From: CAVXFB01 sp963760935
GTDB lineage: Bacteria; Planctomycetota; Planctomycetia; Pirellulales; Thermoguttaceae
Assembly (NCBI GenBank): GCA_963760935.1
Contig: CAVXFB010000002.1
Span: 186,001-250,000 of the forward strand
Direction: 5' to 3'
DNA length: 64,000 bases
Shown here in pieces: positions 25,878 to 34,751 of the stretch; the stretch's first letter is position 1; each line of letters starts with the position of its first letter. The notes beneath the pieces were generated by a model. That model saw nothing but the letters and a program-made list of their open reading frames with translations, had not been told where the DNA came from and ran no database searches. Both the position numbers and the translations under genes were made by a program.

Positions 25878-26866
25878 ATGGCTGAGGACTATTACAAGAC
25901 GCTGGGCGTTCCCAGGAACGCCTCCCAGGCGGACATCCAGAAGGCTTATCGGGAGTTGCGCGCAAGCACCACCCCGATATGAATCCAAACGACAAAACCG
26001 CCAAGAAGAAGTTTCAGCAAGTGCAGGCGGCTTTCGACGTTTTGAACAATGCCGAAAAGCGGGAAATGTACGACCGGTACGGCAGCTCGTTTGAAACGAT
26101 GGGCAGCGGCGGTCCGCAGGGGGCTCAACAATGGAGTTGGTCGCCGGGCGGCGGACCTGGACCCGGTGGAGCGCCAGGTAGTTTCTCGGCCGAGGACATC
26201 GACCTGAGCCAGTTTCTCGGCGAGCGCTTTGGACAAGAAGTGCCGGGCGGATTGGGCGACATCTTCACGCAATTTCGCCGTTCGGCAGGCAAAGCCCGCA
26301 AGCCATCCGAGAACTCGCGCCGCGGTGGCGATCTGGTCCATGAGATCCAGATTCCTTTTTCCACCGCGGTCACCGGCGGCGAGGTTCAGATCGCGGTGCA
26401 ACGTCCGACCGGCAGCCCGGAGACGCTGGCCGTGAAGATTCCGCCCGGCATTGACGACGGCAAGAAGATCCGCATCCGCGGTCACGGACAGCCGGCGGCG
26501 CGCGGCGGGACCCCAGGCGACATCCTGATTACCGTCCATGTCGCCCCGCATCCCTTTTTCCAGCGCCGCGGCAATCAGTTACTGGTGCGCGTGCCGGTGA
26601 CGCTTAGCGAGGCCGCAGCCGGGGCCAAGGTCGATGTGCCGACCCCGCGCGGCACGGTCACGTTGAGCGTGCCGCCGGGAACGTCCAGCGGTACGAAGTT
26701 GCGGGTCAAGGGACATGGTGTGACGCCGAAGAACGGATCGCCTGGCGATCTGCTGGCCGAAGTCCAAATTGTCTTGCCGAAGCAACTCAGCGAGGACGAT
26801 CGCCAGACCATCCGCGAGATTGACCAGCGTTACAAGCAAGACCCGCGCAAGGATTTGCGGTGGTGA
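25878..26866 (+). CDS. CbpA-type DnaJ co-chaperone (one base missing near 25958)
   Basis: The J domain starts at ATG 25878 (MAEDYYKTLGVPRNASQADI) and is interrupted at about 25958: RELRASTTPI should read RELARKHHPDMNPND, which restores the essential HPD motif by adding one G in GAGTTGCGCGCAAG. The remainder has a Gly/Phe-rich linker, then two substrate-binding beta domains (GGDLVHEIQIPFSTAVTGGE, PHPFFQRRGNQLLVRVPVTL) and no zinc-finger CxxCxGxG repeats, so it is a type II, CbpA-like protein of about 329 residues after repair. It stimulates DnaK ATP hydrolysis. Confidence 0.9.
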
Positions 26867-27008
26867 TCGCTTGGCTGTCTCCCCTCTCCTTTGAGAGAGG
26901 GGCCGGGGGCAAGGACAGCGCTGCCGAAATCGCAAAGATTGAAATGTGTTTGAGTTGCTCGCTCTCACGCTGACCATCGACCTAAGAGAAAGCGGACTGA
27001 TTTTCTCG

Positions 27009-27359
27009 ATGTGTGACCAGCGATTCCTGCCCCAGTACCGAATCCGACGCGCGTCCGACTTTCGGCGGGCCTATCAACGCCGGTCGAGCGCGGCCGATGG
27101 GCTCATCGTCGTTTACGGCTATCCCAACGGGCTGCCGCATCCACGATTGGGTATTTCGGCATCGCGGCGATTGGGCGGGGCTGTGGTCCGCAACCGGTGG
27201 AAACGACTGGTCCGCGAGGCTTTTCGGCTGACGCGATCTCGGCTTCCGCCGGGAATCGATTTGGTGGTCGTTCCACGCCCCGACGTCCAACCCGCGCTCG
27301 CGGCGCTGCTGGAAACCTTGCCGCGTCTGGCAGCGCGGGTGGCAAAGAAGCTGGGCTGA
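27009..27359 (+). CDS. rnpA: Ribonuclease P protein component
   Basis: 116 residues from ATG 27009. The family pattern is present: RIRRASDFRRAYQRR at the N-terminus, HPRLGISASRRLGGAVVRNRWKRLVREAFR (the conserved RNR-box region, given here in part) and a C-terminal helix with DLVVVPRP. It binds the RNase P RNA and helps 5' processing of tRNA precursors. It is followed by yidD, as usual. The ribosomal gene rpmH, which normally precedes rnpA, is not in the 140 bp upstream. Confidence 0.92.
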   Translation: MCDQRFLPQYRIRRASDFRRAYQRRSSAADGLIVVYGYPNGLPHPRLGISASRRLGGAVVRNRWKRLVREAFRLTRSRLPPGIDLVVVPRPDVQPALAALLETLPRLAARVAKKLG

Positions 27360-27363
27360 CGCG

Positions 27364-27617
27364 ATGGCACACCGCACGCTCCTCGCCGTTCTGCAAGGTT
27401 TGTGCCGCCTGCCCGCTGGGCTGTTGATTGGCCTGGTTCGCCTATACCAATATCTGCTTAGCCCCATGCTAGGCCAACGCTGTAAGTTCGAGCCCAGTTG
27501 CAGCACTATTTCATCGAATCGGTGCGAAAATACGGGGCGATCCGCGGCGCACTTCGCGGCATCTGGCGCATCTGCCGCTGCAATCCCTGGAATCGCGGCG
27601 GCTACGATCCACCGTAG
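27364..27617 (+). CDS. yidD: Membrane protein insertion efficiency factor YidD (one base missing near 27504)
   Basis: Starts ATG 27364, four bases after the rnpA stop. The segment IGLVRLYQYLLSPMLGQRCK then FEPSCS matches YidD. At about 27504 the frame shifts: CSTISS should be CSHYFIESVRKYGAIRG, after which the downstream frame gives the family end RICRCNPWNRGGYDPP. The repair is one added C in TGCAGCACTATT. Repaired length is about 84 residues. YidD is a small inner-membrane-associated protein with conserved cysteines and assists YidC/Sec insertion. Confidence 0.88.
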
Positions 27618-27718
27618 ACCCGTAGGTCGGGCACGGCGGACTTACGGCATTGACGGGCGAAATGCGTGGCACTAGGCTAGTTACGTTTTCTGGAGATCGA
27701 GCGTAACGAGGAATCACC

Positions 27719-28705
27719 GTGAACGCATTGGTTACCGGCGCAAGCGGCTTCCTGGGACTTTACGTCGTCGAGGAGCTTGTCGCCCGCGGCGATCGTGTGC
27801 GGGCCGTTTGCCGCCGAACAAATCCCCGGTTGGCCGCGCTTGGCGTCGAACTGGTCCAGGCTGATCTGCGCGATCGCACTGCCGTCGCGGCGGCATGCCA
27901 CGGCATCGACGTCGCATTCCATGTCGGTGGCATTGCCGGCATGGGCGGGCCGTGGAGCCGGTACCACGACACGAATGTTCGGGGCACTCGAAACGTCATC
28001 GAGGGATGCCTGGCCCACGACGTGACTCGGCTCGTTTATACGAGCAGCCCAAGCGTCACGTTCAACGGCACGAGCCAAGAGGGCGTGGACGAATCGACGC
28101 CCTATCCCAAGCGCTGGCTCTGCAACTACGCTCGATCGAAGGCGTTGGCCGAGCGGGACGTGCTCACGTCCAATGGGCGCAACGGATTGGCGACCTGTGC
28201 CTTGCGGCCGCATTTGATGTGGGGACCGCGCGACCGGCATCTGATCCCTGGTATACTTCGCCGCGCCCGCCGAGGATGTTTGCGCCGCATCGGCGATGGC
28301 ACGAATCGGATCGACACGCTCTACGTCGAGAATGCGGCCTCGGCTCATCTGCTGGCGGCCGACGCCTTGCGTTCCGGCTCGCCCGTAGCGGGCCGCGCGT
28401 ACTTCCTCAGCCAAGGCGAGCCGGTGAACTGCTGGGAATGGATCGATCAGGTGCTCGCGCTCGCCAGCTTGCCGCCCTCGCGAAAATCGATGTCGCTCCG
28501 GACGGCATGGGCCGTCGGCGCCGCTTGCGAGACGGCCTATTGGCTCCTGCGCTTGCAGGGCGAGCCTCCGATGAGCCGTTTTCTCGCGGCACAGCTAGCA
28601 CGATCGCATTACTTCGACATCTCGCGGGCAAGGACTGATTTTGGCTACGAGCCCAAGATATCCACCGCCGAAGGAATGCGCCGCTTGGCCGCCGCGGGCT
28701 TGTAG
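27719..28705 (+). CDS. NAD-dependent epimerase/dehydratase (3-beta-HSD/OleD-like)
   Basis: 328 residues from GTG 27719. The Rossmann motif TGASGFLG (residues 6-13) binds NAD(P), and the catalytic YxxxK is at NYARSK (about 140). The region HVGGIAGMGGPWSRYHDTNV with NVRGTRNVIEGCL is typical of extended SDRs. The similarity is closest to 3-beta-hydroxysteroid dehydrogenase or OleD-type reductases. The substrate cannot be read from sequence. It lies 100 bp after yidD and is probably a separate unit. Confidence 0.85.
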   Translation: MNALVTGASGFLGLYVVEELVARGDRVRAVCRRTNPRLAALGVELVQADLRDRTAVAAACHGIDVAFHVGGIAGMGGPWSRYHDTNVRGTRNVIEGCLAHDVTRLVYTSSPSVTFNGTSQEGVDESTPYPKRWLCNYARSKALAERDVLTSNGRNGLATCALRPHLMWGPRDRHLIPGILRRARRGCLRRIGDGTNRIDTLYVENAASAHLLAADALRSGSPVAGRAYFLSQGEPVNCWEWIDQVLALASLPPSRKSMSLRTAWAVGAACETAYWLLRLQGEPPMSRFLAAQLARSHYFDISRARTDFGYEPKISTAEGMRRLAAAGL

Positions 28706-28717
28706 GCGGTGCCATCC

Positions 28718-28760
28718 TGAGGCTGGCGGCCGTCATCCTGAGCGCCGCGGAGGATCTCAT
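28718..28760. repeat. REP-like fragment CATCCTGAG...
   Basis: Two copies of CATCCTGAG with interrupted arms (28713 and 28733, the second reading TCATCCTGAGCGCCGCGGAG) belong to the same palindrome family as 37844-37913 and 54576-54642. No gene in 28706-28877. Confidence 0.45.
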
Positions 28761-28877
28761 CGGTTGCCACCGTTGAGTTGTCCAGTATTGCCCGATGTCC
28801 ACATTCTTGACAGCCGGGCACGGGCTCGGTAGCATTGCGTTCCCTGCGAGCAACCCAACTTTGGCGAGGACTCTACA

Positions 28878-29936
28878 ATGGCGGAGAAAGCGACCTCCAA
28901 GAGACGTTCTTCCCGGAAGGCAATGGTGGAGCTTGTTGTCGACGCAGAAAAGGACGTCGCCGAACGAAGGGAGGCCGAGGCCATGCCGGCAGAGCGCCTC
29001 GCCGCCAAAACGGTCCGTGACGCGGTGGCAGTGGCTGATGCACTGTCGAGCGAGGATCTGGTGCGGTCGATTGGCGAAATGAAATCGACGATCGCGCGCA
29101 CCTTGGCCCAGCTTTCCGAACGCTTGGAGGAGGAAATCGGTAAGTACGGCCAGATTCGCCGCGCCATTGCGGCCAAGGATGCCGAGTTGCAGGAGATCTA
29201 CGAAATCCAGCGATCGGCCTCGACGCTGCTGGCCATCATGGAGACCCAGCAGCGGCAGCAAGATGAGATGCAGCGCGAGTTTCGGACCGAGAAGGAGCAG
29301 TTGGAACGTGAAATCGAGACGACGCGGGCGGATTGGGATAAGGAGAGGAAGGAACACGAGCAAGAGACCAAGGAACGCGATGGGGCCGAACAAAAGCGCC
29401 GCCAACGCGAGTTAGAGGAGTACAAGTACAGCTTTGCCCGCCAGCAGCAGCTCGCTCAGGACCAGTCGAGCGACGCATTGGCCACGGGCGAGAAGGAGCT
29501 ATCGCAGCGGAAGACGCAACTGGAACGCGACTGGGCCGAACGTGAAAAGGCGATTGCCGCGCAAGAGCAGGACTTGGCGGAGCTACGCGCTCGCGCGGCC
29601 GGCTTCGCCGGCGAAGTGAAGGAGGCGGCGAGTAGAGCGGCAGCCGACACCACCGCGCGGCTCGAAGAGCAGCATCGCGCAGCCGACGAACTGGTCCGCC
29701 GCCAGTTGGAGGGCGAGAAGAACGTGCTAACGGCAAAGATCGCCGCCCTGGAACGCACAGTGAAAGATCAGGCCGAGCAACTCACCCGATTACAAGAGCA
29801 GGCCGAGAAGGCATATGCCCAGGTCCAGGAAATCGCGGTGCGGGCGATTGAAGGTTCGGCGAGCACGAAGCAACTCGCCCATCTCCAGCAACTCCTAGCC
29901 GACCAAGTGCGCAAAACGAGCGCACCCGAACGATGA
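28878..29936 (+). CDS. Long coiled-coil protein
   Basis: 352 residues, no signal peptide and no membrane segment. From about residue 60 on, the sequence is almost continuous heptad-type helix rich in Glu, Gln, Arg and Lys (for example QRQQDEMQREFRTEKEQLER, then TRADWDKERKEHEQETKERD). The first 20 residues are basic (ATSKRRSSRK) and may contact nucleic acid or membrane. Probably a cytoplasmic structural or scaffolding protein. No family recognised; the composition resembles long coiled-coil proteins found in planctomycetes. Confidence 0.7.
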   Translation: MAEKATSKRRSSRKAMVELVVDAEKDVAERREAEAMPAERLAAKTVRDAVAVADALSSEDLVRSIGEMKSTIARTLAQLSERLEEEIGKYGQIRRAIAAKDAELQEIYEIQRSASTLLAIMETQQRQQDEMQREFRTEKEQLEREIETTRADWDKERKEHEQETKERDGAEQKRRQRELEEYKYSFARQQQLAQDQSSDALATGEKELSQRKTQLERDWAEREKAIAAQEQDLAELRARAAGFAGEVKEAASRAAADTTARLEEQHRAADELVRRQLEGEKNVLTAKIAALERTVKDQAEQLTRLQEQAEKAYAQVQEIAVRAIEGSASTKQLAHLQQLLADQVRKTSAPER

Positions 29937-29995
29937 TGGCGTGCGTACTCCTAAGGCCGAAGCGTTGATATCACGAACTGTGATGTCATCCGATC

Positions 29996-30019
29996 TGTAG
30001 GGTGCGTCTCCGACGCACC
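29996..30019. repeat. Short hairpin repeat
   Basis: CTGTAGGGTGCGTCTCCGAC then GCACC contains paired arms GGTGCGTC and GACGCACC. The same unit lies at 17838-17856. Confidence 0.6.
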
Positions 30020-30070
30020 GCTATTCCGTCACATTGCCACGACTTCACCGCCGTTGCGGATTGTAGCCGC

Positions 30071-30376
30071 TCATCTCTCACTGTACTTAACGGAGAAATT
30101 GGCTTTGCCCCACAGCCGTTCGCGGAAACGAAATACACGTTCCATTCGGTGGGCGTATCGCGGCATTCGTCGCTGAAACTCCGCCCAACCGATGCCCCGC
30201 ACACGGTGTACTCTCCGTCGTGGATCAACAGACTCAAGAAATGTGGACCACAGATTCGCCCAGTCGGGAGCTATCTTGAAGGTCTCGGCCAATTCTCGCG
30301 TGAAGTCATCGCGGGTCGCAATCCCTCGAAGGTCGATCGTGAACCGCCTCGACAAGAGAAAGAGTCGTGGCATCAT
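30071..30376 (-). CDS. Barstar-like small protein (tentative)
   Basis: 101 residues from ATG 30376, overlapping the stop of the nucleotidyltransferase (TGATG). The segment FTIDLRGIATRDDFTRELAE then WANLWSTFLESV resembles the alpha/beta start of barstar (a barnase inhibitor family), where a beta strand is followed by 'DxxxFxxxLxxxF...P..xxNLDAxxD'. The C-terminal part (RMPRYAHRMERVFRF) is basic and helical. The family call is tentative. Coupling to a nucleotidyltransferase suggests an inhibitor-enzyme pair. Confidence 0.45.
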   Translation of the reverse strand: MMPRLFLLSRRFTIDLRGIATRDDFTRELAETFKIAPDWANLWSTFLESVDPRRRVHRVRGIGWAEFQRRMPRYAHRMERVFRFRERLWGKANFSVKYSER

Positions 30377-30959
30377 CACCGACCCGCCTCCGACAATAGC
30401 GACTGCAAACGCGCCGCCAACGTCGCTGGCAAGTCTTTCAGCAATTCGCGATGGATCAAACCAACATCGATCATGTCGCGAAGATGAACACGATCTTGGT
30501 CGCGATTGGCCATAAGCTTCATCCGTGTCAAACCGGCCAACGAAACGGCTTGGACCCCGGAAATTGCGTCGCGTTGGTCTACCGTGGGAGAAGGCAGTTC
30601 GTATTCCGGCCGAACCTTCTCGCCGGCCCAAACCAAGTGAACGGCGTGCCGTGGGTTCGGATCACGGCGATCCAGGAACATGCCCACGCCCAGGACCTCA
30701 AAATAGTCCATCTCGGCCGACAAGGCGGCCGCGCGGCGCGAGGGAGATCGCCGCGGCTGACCAGGATGTCCACATCTTTCGTTGTCCGTACGGCGGCCGG
30801 CTCCTTGGTTGCGACCCAAAGCGCAACTGCCTGCCCTCCCACGATTGCGTACGGCACTGAGTGAGCATCCAGTGCAACCGTCACACGACGCATGCGATCC
30901 GTCACGTCATCTAGCGCCATTGTGTATGCCCGCCAAGCAGTTTCGTTAGACGTTGTCAC
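30376..30959 (-). CDS. AbiEii/MNT-like nucleotidyltransferase (one base missing near 30733)
   Basis: From ATG 30959, residues 33-63 carry the nucleotidyltransferase core: YAIVGGQAVALW then TTKDVDILV (G-G...D-x-D, metal-binding acids). At about 30733 the frame shifts: RAARPPCRPRW should continue AALSAEMDYFEVLGVGMFLD. Adding one G in the GCGCGG run restores about 194 residues, including HLRDMIDVGLI near the end. It resembles AbiEii/AbiGii-type toxins that transfer nucleotides. The overlapping gene downstream may be its partner. Not recognised beyond the fold. Confidence 0.65.
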
Positions 30960-31101
30960 TTCTTATCGTCCGGTCCCCACTCCGGTTTCGGCGGGTGGCA
31001 TTACCGATAGTTGCTCGGATTTTTCGGGCGCCCTAACTCTATGCCGGCCATTGTATCCGCACCGAGCACTGCGGGACAAGCGATCAATGGCACACACGCG
31101 C

Positions 31102-32172
31102 CTACTGCTGGTGAACGTAAACGGTACGCGTTGGATAGGCAAATTCGATTTTCTCCTCGGCAAAACGCTGGAAAATCGCCAGATTCACGGCCTGCTGCAC
31201 ATCCATGTACTTGTTGTACTCGCTCGCTAAAACGTAATAGACGACCTCGAAGATCAGCGCCGAATCGCCATAGCGGGCAAAATGGGCTCGGTCGAATCGC
31301 ACCGGCTGCTGAGATTCGATGATCGCGCGAAGCATGGCGGGCATGCCGGCTATCTTGTCGTACGGCGTTTCGTAGGCCACGCCGATCGTAAACACCACGC
31401 GGCGCTCGTACATCCGCTTGTAGTTGTGAATGCGGCTCTTCAGCAGATCGGCGTTGGCAAACACCAGTTGCTCGCCCGAGAGACTTCGCAGCCGGGTCGT
31501 CTTCAGCCCAATATATTCCACGCTGCCCATCTTGTCGTCGACGATGATGAAATCCCCGAGCACGAAGGGTTTGTCGAGGACGATCGACGCCGACGCGAAC
31601 AGATCGCCGAGAACATTCTGCGCCGCCAGGGCCACGGCCACGCCGCCGATGCCCAAACCGGCTACCAGCGCCGTGATATCGATTTTCAAACTTGCCAAGA
31701 CGGAGAGCATTGCCACCGTCCAAAGCGCTAGCCGGCCGACAAATCCCAGTGCCGCGAGCGTCGTGACGCCGGCGGCGTCCGTTTCCCTGTTTCGCTCGAT
31801 GTACCGCGAGATGTTCGACGCTATCAAGGCATCGGCCCAAAGGGCGGCCTGAACGAGCAAAGCCACGATCACGATTGTTTGAATGAAGTCCTCCCAACCT
31901 TCTAGCGGGAAGAACGCGCTGGTGCAAAATAGCGCGGCAAACAGCAGGAACCAGCTCTTGGTGCGCCTCAATAGAAGCTCTACGGCAAGGAACCAATCCT
32001 TTTCACTGAGCTCGGCCAACCGGCGCGCCCGACCCTCCAATACCGCCTTAGCCAGCCGGAAGGCGAGATAGACCACCAGTGTACCGAGCACACAAATCAT
32101 CCAGCGAGATACGCTGTTTCCTTGAGCATCTTGTCGTGCAAGTATGTCGCCAAGACTGCCTAGGTCTGCCAT
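31102..32172 (-). CDS. MscS-family mechanosensitive channel
   Basis: 356 residues from ATG 32172 (an earlier ATG at 32184 is possible). Hydrophobic segments lie at about 28-46, 75-95 and 100-120 with a further pore helix. The pore region LVAGLGIGGVAVALAAQNVL then GDLFASASI and the beta-domain start VLDKPFVLGDFIIVD match the MscS pore helix and the following beta domain. It opens under membrane tension to release solutes. Downstream soluble domain includes ANADLLKSRIHNYKR. Full-length for the family. Confidence 0.88.
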   Translation of the reverse strand: MADLGSLGDILARQDAQGNSVSRWMICVLGTLVVYLAFRLAKAVLEGRARRLAELSEKDWFLAVELLLRRTKSWFLLFAALFCTSAFFPLEGWEDFIQTIVIVALLVQAALWADALIASNISRYIERNRETDAAGVTTLAALGFVGRLALWTVAMLSVLASLKIDITALVAGLGIGGVAVALAAQNVLGDLFASASIVLDKPFVLGDFIIVDDKMGSVEYIGLKTTRLRSLSGEQLVFANADLLKSRIHNYKRMYERRVVFTIGVAYETPYDKIAGMPAMLRAIIESQQPVRFDRAHFARYGDSALIFEVVYYVLASEYNKYMDVQQAVNLAIFQRFAEEKIEFAYPTRTVYVHQQ

Positions 32173-32304
32173 GGTTACCTCCAAGTTCTCAGGGACTCTT
32201 CCAGCGCCACTCTCGGAAAGATCACCAACTGTGAAAACGAAATGGCCGCGGCCCTCACGATGTTACGAAACCGAACTTTGTAATGGTGTCGCCCGCAGCC
32301 TAAC

Positions 32305-34665
32305 CTACTGCACCCATTTCCAATCTCGCACTTCCGGCATATCCTCGCCATGCGTGCGGATATAAGCTTTATGGTCCAGCAGCTTGTCGCGAAGATATTG
32401 CTTGGCATAGGCCGCGCGTGAGCCGAGACTCGGCACGCGGTCGATCACGTCGCCAACCAGATGGAAACGATCGAGATCGTTAAGCACGACCATATCGAAC
32501 GGCGTGGTGGTCGTGCCCTCTTCCTTATAGCCGCGGACATGCAGGTTCTTGTGATTGGTGCGGCGATACGTCAATCGATGGATCAGAAGCGGATAGCCGT
32601 GGAAGGCGAATATGATCGGCTTGTCCTTGGTGAATAGGACGTCGAAGTCCTTGTCGCTTAATCCGTGCGGGTGTTCGCTTTGCGGCTGGAGCGTCATCAG
32701 GTCGACGACGTTGATGACACGGACCTTGAGGTCCGGAAACCGCTCACGCAGGATTTGGACAGCGGCCAGCGTTTCAAGCGTAGGAACGTCACCGCAACAG
32801 GCCATGACCACGTCGGGGTCGCCCCCTTGGTCGTTGCTGGCCCACTCCCAGATTCCCAGCCCGGCGGTGCAATGCTTGATGGCGGCATCCATGTCGAGCC
32901 ACTGCAATTGCGGCTGCTTGCCGGCCACGATCACGTTGACGTAATCTCGGCTCCGCAGGCAGTGGTCGGTCACCGAGAGCAGCGTATTGGCGTCGGGCGG
33001 CAGATAGACGCGGATGATGTCGGCCTTCTTGTTACAAACGTGGTCGATGAAACCAGGATCCTGATGACTGAATCCGTTGTGGTCTTGCCGCCAGACGTGC
33101 GACGAAAGCAGGTAGTTCAACGACGCGATGGGCCGCCGCCAAGGAATATGGCGAGATACTTTCAACCACTTCGCGTGCTGGTTGAACATCGAGTCGACGA
33201 TGTGGATGAACGCCTCGTAGCACGAGAAAAAACCGTGCCGGCCCGTCAGGAGATAGCCCTCGAGCCAGCCTTCGCACTGGTGCTCGCTGAGCATCTCCAT
33301 CACGCGGCCGTCAGGCGCGACATGGTCGTCGATGTCGATAATCTCGGCGGTCGAGCACCGGTTGGTCACTTCAAACACGGCGCTCCAGCGGTTCGATGCG
33401 GTCTCGTCCGGGCTAAAGACGCGAAAGTTGCTCGCGTCGGCATTCCGCTTCAACAGGTCGCGAATGAACTCGCCTTGGATTCGCGTCGATTCGGCTTCTA
33501 CCACGCCCGGCTGCGAAACGTCGATCGCATAGTCGTGAAAGTCGGGCATCTTCAAGTCGCGCAGCAGGATGCCGCCGTTGGCATGTGGGTTTGCTCCCAT
33601 GCGGCGCGTGCCTTTCGGCGCCAGCGCGGCGATCTCGCCAAGCAGTTTGCCGCTGCTGTCGAATAGTTCCGCAGGCTTGTAGCTCCTGAGCCACTCGTCG
33701 AGCAGTTTCAAATGCTCGGGCTTCTTCGCAAAATCGGTGAGCGGCACCTGATGGGACCGGAAGGTGCCCTCGGTGGGCAAGCCATCGACCACTTTCGGGC
33801 CCGTCCACCCCTTCGGCGTGCGAAGAACGATCATCGGCCAAGCCGGCCGCCGCTTGAAACCCTCGCGCTGCGCGGTGCTCTGAATGTCCCTGATCTCGGC
33901 GACAATGCGGTCGAGCGTCGCCGCCATGATCTGGTGCATTTCCTCAGGCTTATCTCCTTCGACAAAATAGGGACGATAGCCATATCCACGGAACAACTGC
34001 TCCAATTCTTCGTGGCTGATGCGGGCCAAAACGGTCGGGCCGGCGATCTTGTAGCCGTTCAGATGCAGGATCGGCAGTACGGCTCCGTCGTGAACCGGGT
34101 TGAGAAATTTGTTCGAGTGCCAACTGGTGGCCAGGGGGCCTGTTTCGGCCTCGCCATCGCCGACGACGCAGGCGACGATCAGATCGGGATTATCGAAGGC
34201 CGCCCCGTAGGCGTGAGAGAGCGAGTAGCCCAGTTCGCCTCCTTCGTTGATCGAGCCCGGCACTTCAGGTGCTACGTGGCTAGGAATGCCGCCAGGAAAC
34301 GAGAACTGCTTGAAAAGCCGCTTGAGTCCCCGTTCGTCCTGCGAGACGTTTGGATAGCATTCGCTGTACGTGCCCTCCAGGTACGTGTTGGCCACCAAGC
34401 CCGGTCCGCCGTGGCCGGGGCCTATCACGTAGATCATGTCGAGGTCGTGCTGGTTGATAATCCGGTTGAGATGAACGTAGACGAAGTTCAAACCGGGCGT
34501 GGTGCCCCAGTGGCCGAGCAGCCGAGGCTTGATGTGCTCAAGCCGGAGCGGCTCTTTCAGCAGAGGATTGTCGTAGAGGTAAATTTGGCCGACGGACAGA
34601 TAATTCGCCGTGCGCCAATAGGCGTGCATCTTGGCCAGCAACTCGGGCGATAAGGGCCGTTCCAT
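32305..34665 (-). CDS. xfp: Xylulose-5-phosphate/fructose-6-phosphate phosphoketolase
   Basis: 786 residues, the normal family length. Family signatures include the PGLNFVYVHLNR segment, then VIGPGHGGPGLVAN, the thiamine-diphosphate-binding VVGDGEAETGPLATSWHSNK, and HLNGYKIAGPTVLARI. The C-terminal domain contains WRQDHNGFSHQDPGFI. The enzyme splits xylulose-5-P or fructose-6-P with phosphate to acetyl-P and a tetrose- or triose-phosphate. It is cytoplasmic. rpiB lies on the same strand, with a secreted lyase-like gene in between, consistent with pentose phosphate use through phosphoketolase. Confidence 0.95.
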   Translation of the reverse strand: MERPLSPELLAKMHAYWRTANYLSVGQIYLYDNPLLKEPLRLEHIKPRLLGHWGTTPGLNFVYVHLNRIINQHDLDMIYVIGPGHGGPGLVANTYLEGTYSECYPNVSQDERGLKRLFKQFSFPGGIPSHVAPEVPGSINEGGELGYSLSHAYGAAFDNPDLIVACVVGDGEAETGPLATSWHSNKFLNPVHDGAVLPILHLNGYKIAGPTVLARISHEELEQLFRGYGYRPYFVEGDKPEEMHQIMAATLDRIVAEIRDIQSTAQREGFKRRPAWPMIVLRTPKGWTGPKVVDGLPTEGTFRSHQVPLTDFAKKPEHLKLLDEWLRSYKPAELFDSSGKLLGEIAALAPKGTRRMGANPHANGGILLRDLKMPDFHDYAIDVSQPGVVEAESTRIQGEFIRDLLKRNADASNFRVFSPDETASNRWSAVFEVTNRCSTAEIIDIDDHVAPDGRVMEMLSEHQCEGWLEGYLLTGRHGFFSCYEAFIHIVDSMFNQHAKWLKVSRHIPWRRPIASLNYLLSSHVWRQDHNGFSHQDPGFIDHVCNKKADIIRVYLPPDANTLLSVTDHCLRSRDYVNVIVAGKQPQLQWLDMDAAIKHCTAGLGIWEWASNDQGGDPDVVMACCGDVPTLETLAAVQILRERFPDLKVRVINVVDLMTLQPQSEHPHGLSDKDFDVLFTKDKPIIFAFHGYPLLIHRLTYRRTNHKNLHVRGYKEEGTTTTPFDMVVLNDLDRFHLVGDVIDRVPSLGSRAAYAKQYLRDKLLDHKAYIRTHGEDMPEVRDWKWVQ

Positions 34666-34751
34666 GACGCGTTCTCCTTCGTTGAATTCTCCCTTCTCGC
34701 ATTGCGAGCCGGGCAGGAGGTGAGGGCGACGGGACCGATCAACGGGCCGAC

